Source: Coprococcus sp. OM04-5BH (lineage in GTDB: Bacteria > Bacillota > Clostridia > Lachnospirales > Lachnospiraceae). Taken from it: 64,000 bases of DNA. The stretch is taken from NCBI RefSeq assembly GCF_003482105.1, contig NZ_QULM01000001.1:682001-746000 (forward strand), read 5' to 3'. Positions 41,838 through 50,441 of the stretch are shown here, one piece after another. Numbering within the stretch: the stretch's first letter is position 1; each line of letters begins with the position of its first letter. The notes beneath the pieces are model-generated. The model saw only the letters and a list, made by a program, of their open reading frames with translations, searched no databases and was not told the origin of the DNA. The position numbers and the translations under genes are program-made.

Positions 41838-43670
41838 ATGAAGCAGGAATACATAATGGGAAATGGCGCCATAGCCCTGGGAGCCCTTGCGGCAGGGGTA
41901 AATGTGGTTGCCGGTTATCCGGGAACTCCGTCATCGGAGATTATTGAGACAATAACAAAGTACCCGCATGAAGATATTCATGTGGAGTGGTCGGTAAATG
42001 AGAAGGCTGCCATGGAGGTGGCTGCCAGTGCATCATATTCAGGAGCGAGAACACTTGTTACCATGAAGCAGGTGGGACTTAATGTAGCAGCGGATCCTAT
42101 CATGTCCTTGGCATATGTAGGTGTTAAAGGAGGAATGGTGGTTGTATCCGCAGACGATCCGGGTCCTATCTCATCGCAGACTGAGCAGGATACAAGAAAA
42201 TTTGCTGAGTTCTGCAGGATACCTGTATTTGACCCTTCATCACCGGAGGAAGCATATGAGATGATACAGGACGCATTTGACTATTCAGAGAAATACCACA
42301 CACCGGTGCTGTTCAGACCAACTACCAGAGTCTGCCATGCGTATGCATCCATTCAGGTGCCGGAGAAAATGCAGCCTAAGAAATACGATGGCTTCGTGAA
42401 GGATTCAAAGAAGTGGGTAATATTCCCAAGGCTGTCATTTGCAAATCATGCAATGATAGAAAAGCGTAACCCTGAGATGGGAGAGGACTTCTCCACATAC
42501 AGATTTAACATACTGCAGGGAGGAGATGCCGGTAAAAAGGCGGTATTTGCGTCGGGAGTAAGCTATGCATATGCTATGGAATACCTGAAGGATCACCCTG
42601 AGGTGAGACTGGTTAAGATAGGAACTCCGCATCCATTCCCTGAAAGCTTCGCATTAAAGGCTCTTGAGGGAGTTGAAGAGGTAATGTGTATAGAAGAGCT
42701 TAGCCCATATGTGGAGGAAGCACTTCTTAAGCTTATAGGAAAGCACAAGCTTAACGTGAATGTATACGGAAAGCTTACAGGTCATGTGGCTGCCAGCGGA
42801 GAGAACAATTCAAACAGTGTGGCAGCAGTTCTTGCGGGCTTCCTTGGACTTGATGGAATGAAAGCAGGAATGGACAAAACGGGTGCTCCTGCTCTTCCTG
42901 TGAGACCACCTGTGCTCTGTGCCGGATGTCCACATAGGGCTTCATTCTATGCAGTTAAGGCTGCCATGAAGGGTAGAAAGAGTTATTTCTGTGGAGATAT
43001 AGGCTGCTATACCCTGGGCAATGCAATGCCTCTTGATATGGTTGACACCTGTCTGTGTATGGGAGCCGGAGTTACAATGGCACAGGGATTCCACTGGGTA
43101 GACGGAGAGGGAACCTGCTTTGCATTTATCGGTGACTCGACATTCTTCGCCTCAGGTATAACCGGTGTTGTAAATGCAGTCTACAACGATGCGGATATGA
43201 TATTGTGTGTTCTTGATAATTCTACAACAGCTATGACAGGACACCAGCCTCATCCGGGTACAGGAATAAATCTTATGGGCAGCTTCGTGGACAAGGTAAG
43301 CATACAGAAGGTTCTTGAGGGCGTAGGTGTTAAGAAGATCGTTACAGTTGATCCTCTTGATCTTCCTAAGGCTGTGGCAGCCGTTAAGGAGTGTGCGGAC
43401 ATGAAGGGCGTCAAGGCAATTATATTCAAGTCACCGTGTGTTGCCATAACCAAGCCACAGGGCAGAGCAGTTATAAGTGACAAATGTATCCAGTGTAAGA
43501 AGTGTATCAGGGAGATAGGGTGTCCGGCACTTATTATAAATGATGGCAAGGTGGCTATAGACAAGTCACTGTGTACAGGATGTGGACTCTGCAGTCATAT
43601 CTGTCCGGTATCGGCTATTTCCTGCGGAGACGGAAAAGATAAGGTGTCAGGAGGTGCGGCAAATGAATAA
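41838..43670 (+). CDS. iorA: indolepyruvate:ferredoxin oxidoreductase, alpha subunit
   Basis: A 610-residue thiamin-diphosphate enzyme. The N-terminus (MGNGAIALGALAAGVNVVAGYPGTPSSEI) is the pyrimidine-binding domain, the middle (VLCAGCPHRASFYAVKAAM, GDIGCYTLGN, FIGDSTFFASGITGVVNAVYN) the TPP domain, and the C-terminus holds two 4Fe-4S sites (CIQCKKCIREIGCP and CTGCGLCSHICP). With IorB it converts aryl pyruvates from Trp, Phe or Tyr to aryl-acetyl-CoA and reduced ferredoxin. Its stop overlaps the iorB start by 8 bases. Confidence 0.93.
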   Translation: MKQEYIMGNGAIALGALAAGVNVVAGYPGTPSSEIIETITKYPHEDIHVEWSVNEKAAMEVAASASYSGARTLVTMKQVGLNVAADPIMSLAYVGVKGGMVVVSADDPGPISSQTEQDTRKFAEFCRIPVFDPSSPEEAYEMIQDAFDYSEKYHTPVLFRPTTRVCHAYASIQVPEKMQPKKYDGFVKDSKKWVIFPRLSFANHAMIEKRNPEMGEDFSTYRFNILQGGDAGKKAVFASGVSYAYAMEYLKDHPEVRLVKIGTPHPFPESFALKALEGVEEVMCIEELSPYVEEALLKLIGKHKLNVNVYGKLTGHVAASGENNSNSVAAVLAGFLGLDGMKAGMDKTGAPALPVRPPVLCAGCPHRASFYAVKAAMKGRKSYFCGDIGCYTLGNAMPLDMVDTCLCMGAGVTMAQGFHWVDGEGTCFAFIGDSTFFASGITGVVNAVYNDADMILCVLDNSTTAMTGHQPHPGTGINLMGSFVDKVSIQKVLEGVGVKKIVTVDPLDLPKAVAAVKECADMKGVKAIIFKSPCVAITKPQGRAVISDKCIQCKKCIREIGCPALIINDGKVAIDKSLCTGCGLCSHICPVSAISCGDGKDKVSGGAANE

Positions 43671-44259
43671 GGATGTCTTAATATGCGGCGTAGGCGGACA
43701 GGGAACTGTCCTGGCGTCAAAGCTTCTTGCGGCAGCGGCTATGGAGGAAGGAAATAAAGTCCATTCGGCAGAGACCATAGGAATGGCTCAGCGTGGCGGT
43801 TCGGTAACAAGTCATGTAAGGATAGGAGACCGGGCATATTCTCCCCTTATACCTTCAGGGGGTGCCGACATGATAATGGCATTTGAACCATCTGAGGCAG
43901 TGAGAAATCTCTCATACCTGAAGCAGGACGGAGTTGTGATAGTAAACAGTGTGCCGGTCAAACCTACTACAGAATCATTAAATGATACAGGCTATGACGG
44001 AACAGAAATGATAGCATATCTTAAGAGCAGATGTAAGAAATGCGTAGTTGTAGATGCTGAAGAACTGTGCAGTTCTCTTGGCTCATCAAGGTATTTTAAT
44101 GTGGCAATCCTGGGTGTGGCAGTTGGCTGCGAAGGTCTGGGACTTCCGGAAGATACGGTACTTGCAGAGATAAAGAAGAGAGTGCCGCAGAAGTTCGTAG
44201 AGACAAATGAAAAAGCCTTCCTGATAGGAGTTCAGACCGGAAGGAAGTATATAGATTAA
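43663..44259 (+). CDS. iorB: indolepyruvate:ferredoxin oxidoreductase, beta subunit
   Basis: A 198-residue gamma-type subunit. The ATG at 43663 behind AGGAGGTG is preferred; the longer frame lies inside iorA. The motifs VLICGVGGQGTVLASKLLAAAA, ETIGMAQRGGSVTSHVRIG and YFNVAILGVAVGCEGLGLP are standard for IorB. It completes the heterodimer with IorA. The following ligase gene begins about 50 bases later on the same strand. Confidence 0.93.
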   Translation: MNKDVLICGVGGQGTVLASKLLAAAAMEEGNKVHSAETIGMAQRGGSVTSHVRIGDRAYSPLIPSGGADMIMAFEPSEAVRNLSYLKQDGVVIVNSVPVKPTTESLNDTGYDGTEMIAYLKSRCKKCVVVDAEELCSSLGSSRYFNVAILGVAVGCEGLGLPEDTVLAEIKKRVPQKFVETNEKAFLIGVQTGRKYID

Positions 44260-44312
44260 GAGATATATAATTGTATCAAGAAAATATTATATTATTTGAA
44301 AGGACAGGGGAA

Positions 44313-45554
44313 ATGCAATTAAATAGTACACAGCTTGGGCAGGTTGACGCTCAGATCAAACGACTCATAAAGACAGACAGTTACTATGGAAAAATGTATA
44401 GGGAGATGGGAATTACAGGAGTCTCAAGTAATGAGGATTTTCAGAAGATACCATTTTCAAGTAAGGCAGATTTAAGAAATGCTTATCCGCTTGGAATACA
44501 GGCAGTTCCTGACGAGGAGGTTGTAAGGATACATTCATCCTCAGGAACCACAGGAAAGCCGGTTATCATACCTTATACAGCAAAGGATGTGGATGACTGG
44601 GCAACTATGTTTGCAAGGTGTTACGAGACAGCAGGTATAACAAAGAAGGATCGTATCCATATAACTCCGGGCTATGGTCTCTGGACTGCGGGTATTGGTT
44701 TCCAGGCAGGGTGTGAGAAGCTTGGGGCTATGGCAATACCAATGGGTCCCGGCAACACAGATAAGCAGCTTCAGATGATGATGGATCTTGAGTCAACAGT
44801 AATCTGTGCTACATCTTCATATGCGTTGCTTCTTTCAGAGGAGATCAATAAGCGTGGAATAAAGGACAAGATAAAGCTTAAGAAGGGTGTTATAGGTTCA
44901 GAGCGTTGGAGCGATAAAATGCGTAAAACCATAAAGGAAAATCTTGGTATCGAGCTTTATGATATCTACGGACTTACCGAAATCTATGGCCCGGGTATCG
45001 GAATAAATTGTGAAAGTCAGCATGGTATGCATTACTGGGATGATTATATATATATAGAGATAATAAATCCTGTTACAGGCGAGCCTGTTCCTGACGGAGA
45101 AGAGGGCGAGATCGTCATAACAACTCTTGTAAAGGAAGGAGCACCCCTTATCCGTTTCCGTACCCATGATATGTCAAGAATAATCCCGGGTGAGTGTCCA
45201 TGCGGAAGAAAGTACCCAAGACTTGATATCATCCAGGGCAGAAGTGATGATATGTTCAAGATCCATGGGGTAAATATGTTCCCAAGCCAGGTTGAGGAGA
45301 TCCTTGGAAGCATAGATGGTGTGTCTAGCGAGTACAATATCAATCTTGCCCATGATGATGAGAAGAACAAGGATGTCATCCTTGTTACAGCAGAGGCAGA
45401 GGGAAGAGTGAACTTTGACAAGACTGCGGTAACCATAAAGGAGGCATTCAAGTCAAGAATCGGAGTTACCCCTAAGATCACTGTTGTTCCGGTGGGAACT
45501 CTTCCAAGAAGCGAGAAGAAGGCTAAAAGAGTCTTTGACCATCGCCAGCAGTAA
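44313..45554 (+). CDS. paaK: phenylacetate-CoA ligase (arylacetate-CoA ligase)
   Basis: A 413-residue adenylate-forming ligase. ATG 44313 behind AAAGGACAGGGG is chosen over the longer frame. The AMP-binding signature HSSSGTTGKPVIIPY, the EIYGPGIGI core motif, and C-terminal GRSDDMFKIHGVNMFPSQVE are typical of PaaK. Beside iorAB it probably runs towards ATP formation, releasing arylacetate (indole-, phenyl- or hydroxyphenylacetate) from its CoA ester, as in peptide-fermenting anaerobes. Last gene of the operon; a long hairpin follows. Confidence 0.88.
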   Translation: MQLNSTQLGQVDAQIKRLIKTDSYYGKMYREMGITGVSSNEDFQKIPFSSKADLRNAYPLGIQAVPDEEVVRIHSSSGTTGKPVIIPYTAKDVDDWATMFARCYETAGITKKDRIHITPGYGLWTAGIGFQAGCEKLGAMAIPMGPGNTDKQLQMMMDLESTVICATSSYALLLSEEINKRGIKDKIKLKKGVIGSERWSDKMRKTIKENLGIELYDIYGLTEIYGPGIGINCESQHGMHYWDDYIYIEIINPVTGEPVPDGEEGEIVITTLVKEGAPLIRFRTHDMSRIIPGECPCGRKYPRLDIIQGRSDDMFKIHGVNMFPSQVEEILGSIDGVSSEYNINLAHDDEKNKDVILVTAEAEGRVNFDKTAVTIKEAFKSRIGVTPKITVVPVGTLPRSEKKAKRVFDHRQQ

Positions 45555-45583
45555 AATATATTATCGGTTTGAATGGATATCAT

Positions 45584-45629
45584 GCACCGGCAGATGTCAG
45601 ACAGGATCCTGTCTGGTATCTGCCGGTGC
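45584..45629. other. 23-bp perfect hairpin after paaK
   Basis: GCACCGGCAGAT (45584-45595) and ATCTGCCGGTGC (45618-45629) flank the 18-base palindrome CAGACAGGATCCTGTCTG, with two G-U pairs joining them, so nearly all 46 bases pair with no real loop. No T-run follows (GCTCTATTTA), so it differs from ordinary terminators in the window although it may serve as one. Confidence 0.7.
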
Positions 45630-45641
45630 TGCTCTATTTAA

Positions 45642-45685
45642 GGTAACGAACCAGGTGCAGCATTCCTGTATGATTGTATTTTCTG
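45642..45685. repeat. two-hairpin dispersed repeat, diverged copy
   Basis: About three quarters of these 44 positions match the first-hairpin part of the repeat at 25835-25878, with GGTAACGAA, CAGGTGCAGCATTC and TGATTGTATTTTCTG in the same order. The second hairpin is not recognisable. It lies between the paaK hairpin and the nad promoter. Confidence 0.5.
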
Positions 45686-45708
45686 TAAAAGTTTTCCCAA
45701 AATGTGTC

Positions 45709-45737
45709 TTGTCACCTGTAAACTCAGGTGCTATAAT
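45709..45737 (+). promoter_or_regulatory. nadABC promoter with NiaR-type operator
   Basis: TTGTCA (45709-45714), a 17-base spacer and TATAAT (45732-45737) form the promoter. Inside the spacer, CACCTG (45713-45718) and CAGGTG (45725-45730) form an inverted repeat with a 6-base gap, resembling the CACCTGT-type half sites of NiaR repressors, as remembered. niaR is the fourth gene of the operon, so niacin-dependent autorepression is expected. Confidence 0.72.
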
Positions 45738-45851
45738 GCCTGTAATGCTCAGACAGAGGTAGTGCAGGGACATTAAAACAATTAAAGAGTGTACAGCGTA
45801 AAAGAACTTATTTATGCAAAAAAAATACATGGAGTGAAAACGGAGGATAAA

Positions 45852-46757
45852 ATGATTCAGGAAGAAATACTCAGGTTAAAGAAGGAGAAGGACGCAGTGA
45901 TCCTCGCCCACTATTATGTTGCACCGGAGGTGCAGGAAATGGCAGATTACATCGGTGATTCCTTTTTTTTAAGTAAGAAAGCCGTAGAGCTTAAGGAGAA
46001 GATCATTGTGTTCTGTGGCGTAGAGTTCATGGGAGAGAGTGCCAAGATGTTGAATCCTGACAAGAAAGTCCTTATGCCGGATCTGACTGCGGACTGCCCT
46101 ATGGCACATATGGTCACAAAGGAGACAGTTGATGAGGCAAGAGCGAAATACGATGACCTGGCAGTTGTGTGCTATGTAAATTCCACCGCCGAGATAAAGT
46201 CCTGGTCAGATGTGTGCGTAACCTCTGCAAATGCAGTTAAGATCGTGAAAAAGCTTCCTCAGAAAAATATATTATTTATCCCGGACAAGAACCTTGCCCA
46301 TTTCGTAGCGGCAAATGCTCCGGAGAAAAACTTCATATACAATGATGGCTATTGCCCAAGACATGAATTTATGGATGCTAAGGAGATTGCAGAGCTTAAG
46401 GCGGAACATCCGGACGCTGAGGTGCTGGTTCATCCTGAGTGTAACGCAGATATAATCAAGCAGGCAGATTATGTGGGTTCCACCAGCGGCATAATAAATT
46501 ATGCTGCCGAAAGCAAGAATAAGAAATTCATCATAGGCACAGTTAAAGGCGTTATATATGAGCTTCTTGACAGACGGCCGGACGCCGAATTTTACTTCCC
46601 TAAGACAGAGCCTATATGTGTGAATATGGCGAAGATCACCCTTGAGAAATTAAGGGATGTGCTGCTAAGTGAAGACAAAGAAGTCATGCTTCCGCCTGAG
46701 GACATAAATGAAAAAGCAAAGCTTACATTGGAACGCATGCTTGAATATGCGAAGTAA
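45852..46757 (+). CDS. nadA: quinolinate synthase
   Basis: A 301-residue Fe-S enzyme. ATG 45852 with ACGGAGGATAA is chosen; an upstream frame to 45789 lacks a ribosome site. The motifs AVILAHYYVAPEVQEMADYIGDSFFLS, VFCGVEFMGESAKML, DLTADCPMA, VLVHPECN, and GSTSGII are characteristic, with the three cluster cysteines in CGVEF, PEC and PIC. It condenses iminoaspartate with dihydroxyacetone phosphate to quinolinate, the second step of de novo NAD synthesis. Confidence 0.93.
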   Translation: MIQEEILRLKKEKDAVILAHYYVAPEVQEMADYIGDSFFLSKKAVELKEKIIVFCGVEFMGESAKMLNPDKKVLMPDLTADCPMAHMVTKETVDEARAKYDDLAVVCYVNSTAEIKSWSDVCVTSANAVKIVKKLPQKNILFIPDKNLAHFVAANAPEKNFIYNDGYCPRHEFMDAKEIAELKAEHPDAEVLVHPECNADIIKQADYVGSTSGIINYAAESKNKKFIIGTVKGVIYELLDRRPDAEFYFPKTEPICVNMAKITLEKLRDVLLSEDKEVMLPPEDINEKAKLTLERMLEYAK

Positions 46758-46911
46758 ATAATGAAGAAAATCTCAGGAAGAAGCTATAGATATAATAAAT
46801 TTAGATCCGGCAGAGATTACAAAAAAACAAAATGATGACATTGAATGCAAACTTATATGGATAAGATATTGTTTCAGGTTTCAATGCACGTTTTGGGAAA
46901 AGAGACATTTT

Positions 46912-48135
46912 ATGGATAAAGAGAAAAACATGAACAATAAAAAAAATGCAAATAAACCTGATAGCAGGCTTGACTGTGATGTGGTCATAGTGGGCTGCGG
47001 CGTTGGCGGTCTGTATTCTGCACTCAATCTTGACCATAGTAAAAAAATCCTCATGCTTTCAAAGGATGCAGTGGATATATGTGATTCAATGCTTGCCCAG
47101 GGTGGTATATGCGTCCTTCATGATGAGGGGGATTATGACGCTTTCTTTGAGGATACCTTAAGAGCCGGTCACTATGAGAACCGCAAGGAGAGTGTTGATA
47201 TAATGATCCGCTCAAGCCGTGACGTTATTAACGACCTTATCTCAAAGGGAGTAGAATTTGAGCGTGATGAGAAAGGCGAGCTTACCTATACCAAAGAAGG
47301 CGCCCACTCAATCCCAAGAATATGCTTCCACGAAGATATAACCGGCAAGGAGATCACTACAAAACTACTTGCAAATGTCAGAAAACTTGATAATGTATCT
47401 ATTATGGAATACACCTGCATGACAGACCTTCTGGAGGATGAGACTGGAAGAATATGTGGAGTGCTGGCAGAAAAAGATAACAGCAGTATAGAGATATATG
47501 CAGGTGACGTGATATTTGCTACAGGAGGAATAGGCGGTCAGTATGCATATTCCACAAACTACAGGATATTAACCGGAGATGGCTGCCGGATCGCCAGTGA
47601 CCATGGGGCAGAGCTTGAGCATATGGATTATGTCCAGATACATCCTACCTGTCTGTACAGGAAGAAGAAAGGACGTAATTTCCTTATTTCTGAGTCAGCA
47701 AGGGGAGAAGGAGCTATAATATTAAATCATAAGGGCGAAAGGTTTGTTGATGAGCTGCTTCCAAGAGATGTTGTCACAGAAGCTATCAGGAAGGAAATGG
47801 AGAAAGAGGGAGTTGAGTACGAGTTCCTTTCATTTGAAAATGTGCCTGATGAGGTAATAAGAAATCATTTCCCTCACATATGTGAGACCTGCCTTGAGGA
47901 CGGCTATGATATATTCCGGGAGCCTGTTCCTATAGTTCCTGCCCAGCATTATTTCATGGGAGGAATACATGTGGACAGCAACTCAGAGACAACACTTCCA
48001 CATCTTTACGCAGTGGGAGAGACGAGCTGCAACGGAGTTCACGGAAAGAACAGACTTGCCAGCAACAGTCTGCTTGAAAGTCTTGTATTTGCAGCAAGGG
48101 CAGCAAAGAAGATAAACAGCGAAGAGGTCGTGTAA
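46912..48135 (+). CDS. nadB: L-aspartate oxidase
   Basis: A 407-residue flavoprotein with an N-terminal FAD loop (CDVVIVGCGVGGLYSALNL), LAQGGICV, RICFHEDITGKEIT, FATGGIGGQYAYSTN, MDYVQIHPTCLY, SARGEGAI and HYFMGGIHVDSNSET. It oxidises aspartate to iminoaspartate for NadA; in anaerobes fumarate is a likely acceptor. The C-terminal helical domain of longer NadB enzymes is missing, as is common in Clostridia. A Lys/Asn-rich 20-residue N-terminus precedes the FAD domain; ATG 46912 or 46930 could be the start. Confidence 0.92.
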   Translation: MDKEKNMNNKKNANKPDSRLDCDVVIVGCGVGGLYSALNLDHSKKILMLSKDAVDICDSMLAQGGICVLHDEGDYDAFFEDTLRAGHYENRKESVDIMIRSSRDVINDLISKGVEFERDEKGELTYTKEGAHSIPRICFHEDITGKEITTKLLANVRKLDNVSIMEYTCMTDLLEDETGRICGVLAEKDNSSIEIYAGDVIFATGGIGGQYAYSTNYRILTGDGCRIASDHGAELEHMDYVQIHPTCLYRKKKGRNFLISESARGEGAIILNHKGERFVDELLPRDVVTEAIRKEMEKEGVEYEFLSFENVPDEVIRNHFPHICETCLEDGYDIFREPVPIVPAQHYFMGGIHVDSNSETTLPHLYAVGETSCNGVHGKNRLASNSLLESLVFAARAAKKINSEEVV

Positions 48136-48294
48136 ATACGAGAATTAAAAAACGGTGAAGCAAGCATGTAAATATGAGAATGTAAAAAATAGTCAAGCCA
48201 TTGGCATGAACACATAGATTTTATAAAAAGCCTAATACAAAATAAAGGCGGAGATGATCTGAAATACAAACAATTTGCGGAAAAGGAGAAAAAA

Positions 48295-49167
48295 ATGGAC
48301 AGAATAACAATGCTTTTAAATGCGGATAAATTCATAAAACTTGCCCTTGAGGAGGATATCAGTTCTGAGGATGTTACAACAAATTCTGTAATGCCTGATT
48401 ACAAGAAGGGCGAAGTGCAGCTTATATGTAAGGAAGACGGAATAATTGCCGGACTTTCAGTATTTGAGAGAGTATTTACAATGCTTGATCCTGCCACGGA
48501 AGTGAAGTACGCAGAGTACAACGGCAGACCTGTTAAGGATGGTGATAAGGTGACAAAGGGCGAACTTCTTGCAGTTGTTACAGGAGACATCAGGGTTCTC
48601 CTCTCCGGTGAGAGAACAGCCCTTAACTACCTTCAGAGAATGAGTGGAATTGCCACATATACAAATAAGGTTGCCGCACTTCTTGAGGGAACAGGCATCA
48701 AGCTTCTTGATACAAGAAAGACAGGACCTTGCATGAGGATATTTGAGAAGTATGCAGTAAAGGTAGGCGGTGGAAATAACCACAGATACAACCTTTCAGA
48801 CGGAGTACTTCTTAAGGATAACCACATTGACGCAGCGGGCGGTGTAAAGGAAGCGATAATGGCTGCCAAAGAATATGCACCGTTTGTCAGAAAGATCGAG
48901 GTGGAGACTGAGAACCTTGACATGGTGAAGGAAGCTGTGGAGGCCGGTGCCGACATAATCATGTTAGACAATATGAGCCCTGAGGAGATGGAAGAGGCGG
49001 TAAAGTACATAGATGGCAGAGCTGAGACAGAATGCTCCGGAAATATCACAAAGGAAAATATCGAGAAGATAAAGAATATAGGTATTGATTATGTGTCAAG
49101 CGGTGCTCTTACACATTCAGCACCTATTATGGATCTCAGTTTGAAACATCTTAAGGTTATCCAGTAG
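48295..49167 (+). CDS. nadC: nicotinate-nucleotide pyrophosphorylase (carboxylating)
   Basis: A 290-residue quinolinate phosphoribosyltransferase with ribosome site AAAAGGAG. Signatures: LALEEDISSEDVTTNSVMP, GERTALNYLQRMSGIATYT, LLDTRKTGPCMRIFEKYAVKVGGGNNHRYNLSDGVLLKDNHI and VEVETENLDMVKEAVEAGADIIMLDNMS-type strand. It converts quinolinate and PRPP to nicotinate mononucleotide. Third gene of the NAD operon. Confidence 0.94.
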   Translation: MDRITMLLNADKFIKLALEEDISSEDVTTNSVMPDYKKGEVQLICKEDGIIAGLSVFERVFTMLDPATEVKYAEYNGRPVKDGDKVTKGELLAVVTGDIRVLLSGERTALNYLQRMSGIATYTNKVAALLEGTGIKLLDTRKTGPCMRIFEKYAVKVGGGNNHRYNLSDGVLLKDNHIDAAGGVKEAIMAAKEYAPFVRKIEVETENLDMVKEAVEAGADIIMLDNMSPEEMEEAVKYIDGRAETECSGNITKENIEKIKNIGIDYVSSGALTHSAPIMDLSLKHLKVIQ

Positions 49168-49190
49168 TTTTTAACAGGTTAATGGATGGT

Positions 49191-49215
49191 GTCAGGTTTT
49201 ATATGAAAATCTGGC
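49191..49215. repeat. 25-base leader hairpin, copy C
   Basis: GTCAGGTTTT and AAAATCTGGC pair around ATATG; the two changes relative to copy B (30340) both convert Watson-Crick pairs to G-U pairs, so the stem is kept. It ends 23 bases before the niaR start codon. Confidence 0.78.
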
Positions 49216-49238
49216 ATTCGATGGAAAGAGGTAAATGA

Positions 49239-49775
49239 ATGACAGACGGTGTCTCAAGAAGACAATTTGAAATAGAACAGTTCAGAAACAGTGATGTGCC
49301 AATATCGGGAACCGCCATGGGAAAGCTTGCAGGGGTTTCAAGACAGGTGGTGGTACAGGATATAGCACTGCTTAGAACTGCAGGCTACAATATAATCTCC
49401 ACGCCTAGGGGATATATGCTGTCAGATCACAGCGGCGTTACCAGGATTATAAAGACCTACCATAGCCTTGAGGATACTGCTAAAGAGCTGGAAATAATAG
49501 TTGACAATGGTGGTGCGATTGTGGATGTCAGGGTAAATCACAGGGTTTACGGTAAGATGACAGCTCCCCTTAATATAAAGAACAGAAAAGACATAAAGAA
49601 TTTTATTAAGGATATTGAGACAGGAAAATCCAGTCCCCTTATGAATATCACATCAGGATATCATTTTCACCAGATAAGTGCAGATGATGAGAAGACCCTT
49701 GATGAGATAGAGGAGGCTCTAAAGGAAGAGGGATTTCTCACTGAAATACTTCCATATGAGGAAGGAATGTGGTAG
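49239..49775 (+). CDS. niaR: NiaR, niacin-responsive repressor
   Basis: A 178-residue regulator with an N-terminal HTH_11 (SRRQFEIEQFRNSDVPISGTA, then LAGVSRQVVVQDIALLRTAGYNI) and a C-terminal 3H domain showing its three His-containing motifs (KTYHSLED, VRVNHRVYG, SGYHFHQIS), which bind metal and niacin. NiaR proteins repress NAD synthesis and niacin uptake genes when niacin is plentiful. It is the last gene of nadABC-niaR, so it controls its own operon through the CACCTG palindrome at 45713, by inference. Confidence 0.9.
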   Translation: MTDGVSRRQFEIEQFRNSDVPISGTAMGKLAGVSRQVVVQDIALLRTAGYNIISTPRGYMLSDHSGVTRIIKTYHSLEDTAKELEIIVDNGGAIVDVRVNHRVYGKMTAPLNIKNRKDIKNFIKDIETGKSSPLMNITSGYHFHQISADDEKTLDEIEEALKEEGFLTEILPYEEGMW

Positions 49776-49839
49776 AATACACAGGATTGTATTGAGGAAT
49801 GTGTTGGCTGATAGTTAATGAAAGAAGGATGATTTTATT

Positions 49840-50415
49840 ATGGCAGGAATAACACATGAGATTGATGACAAGAATATTGTTATGGCGATTAAAAGTGACG
49901 CTGTAGCCGCAACTAAGGAGCTTGTGGAGGCAGCGGGTCTTAAAAAGGGTCAGATATTGGTTGTTGGCTGCAGTACCAGTGAGACTCTGGGGGAACAGAT
50001 CGGAAGCTGGTCGGTTCCTGAGGTGGGACAGGCTATCTACGATGGTATCAACAGTGTCCTTGAGCCTCTCGGCATATACCTTGCAGCCCAGTGCTGTGAA
50101 CATCTGAACAGAGCTATAGTTGTTGCCCGTGAAGCAGTACCATTTGCAGAATATGTAAATGCAGTTCCACAGCCTAAGGCAGGTGGATCATTTGCAACTG
50201 CGTGCTACAAGTCTTTAAAGGATCCTGTGGTGCTTGAGGAGATCAAGGCGGACGCAGGCATGGATATAGGAGAGACACTTATAGGCATGCATCTTAAGAG
50301 GGTGGCAGTTCCTGTGCGCCTGAAGCAGAAGCACATCGGGAATGCAAATGTAATATGTGCAAGGACCAGGGCAAAATATATCGGCGGCGAAAGGACCATA
50401 TACAATAAAAGCTGA
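49840..50415 (+). CDS. TIGR01440/DUF436 family protein
   Basis: A 191-residue cytosolic protein of the conserved Firmicutes family TIGR01440. Typical segments are LVVGCSTSETLGEQIGSWSVPEVGQAIYDGI, GIYLAAQCCEHLNRAIVVAREA and KHIGNANVICARTRAKYIGGERT. The two conserved cysteine clusters suggest metal or thiol chemistry, but no function is established. It follows niaR by about 65 bases and precedes an NSS transporter by 26 bases; it may be cotranscribed with either. Confidence 0.83.
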   Translation: MAGITHEIDDKNIVMAIKSDAVAATKELVEAAGLKKGQILVVGCSTSETLGEQIGSWSVPEVGQAIYDGINSVLEPLGIYLAAQCCEHLNRAIVVAREAVPFAEYVNAVPQPKAGGSFATACYKSLKDPVVLEEIKADAGMDIGETLIGMHLKRVAVPVRLKQKHIGNANVICARTRAKYIGGERTIYNKS

Positions 50416-50441
50416 AAATACCTTAAGGGAGTATTTATTTT

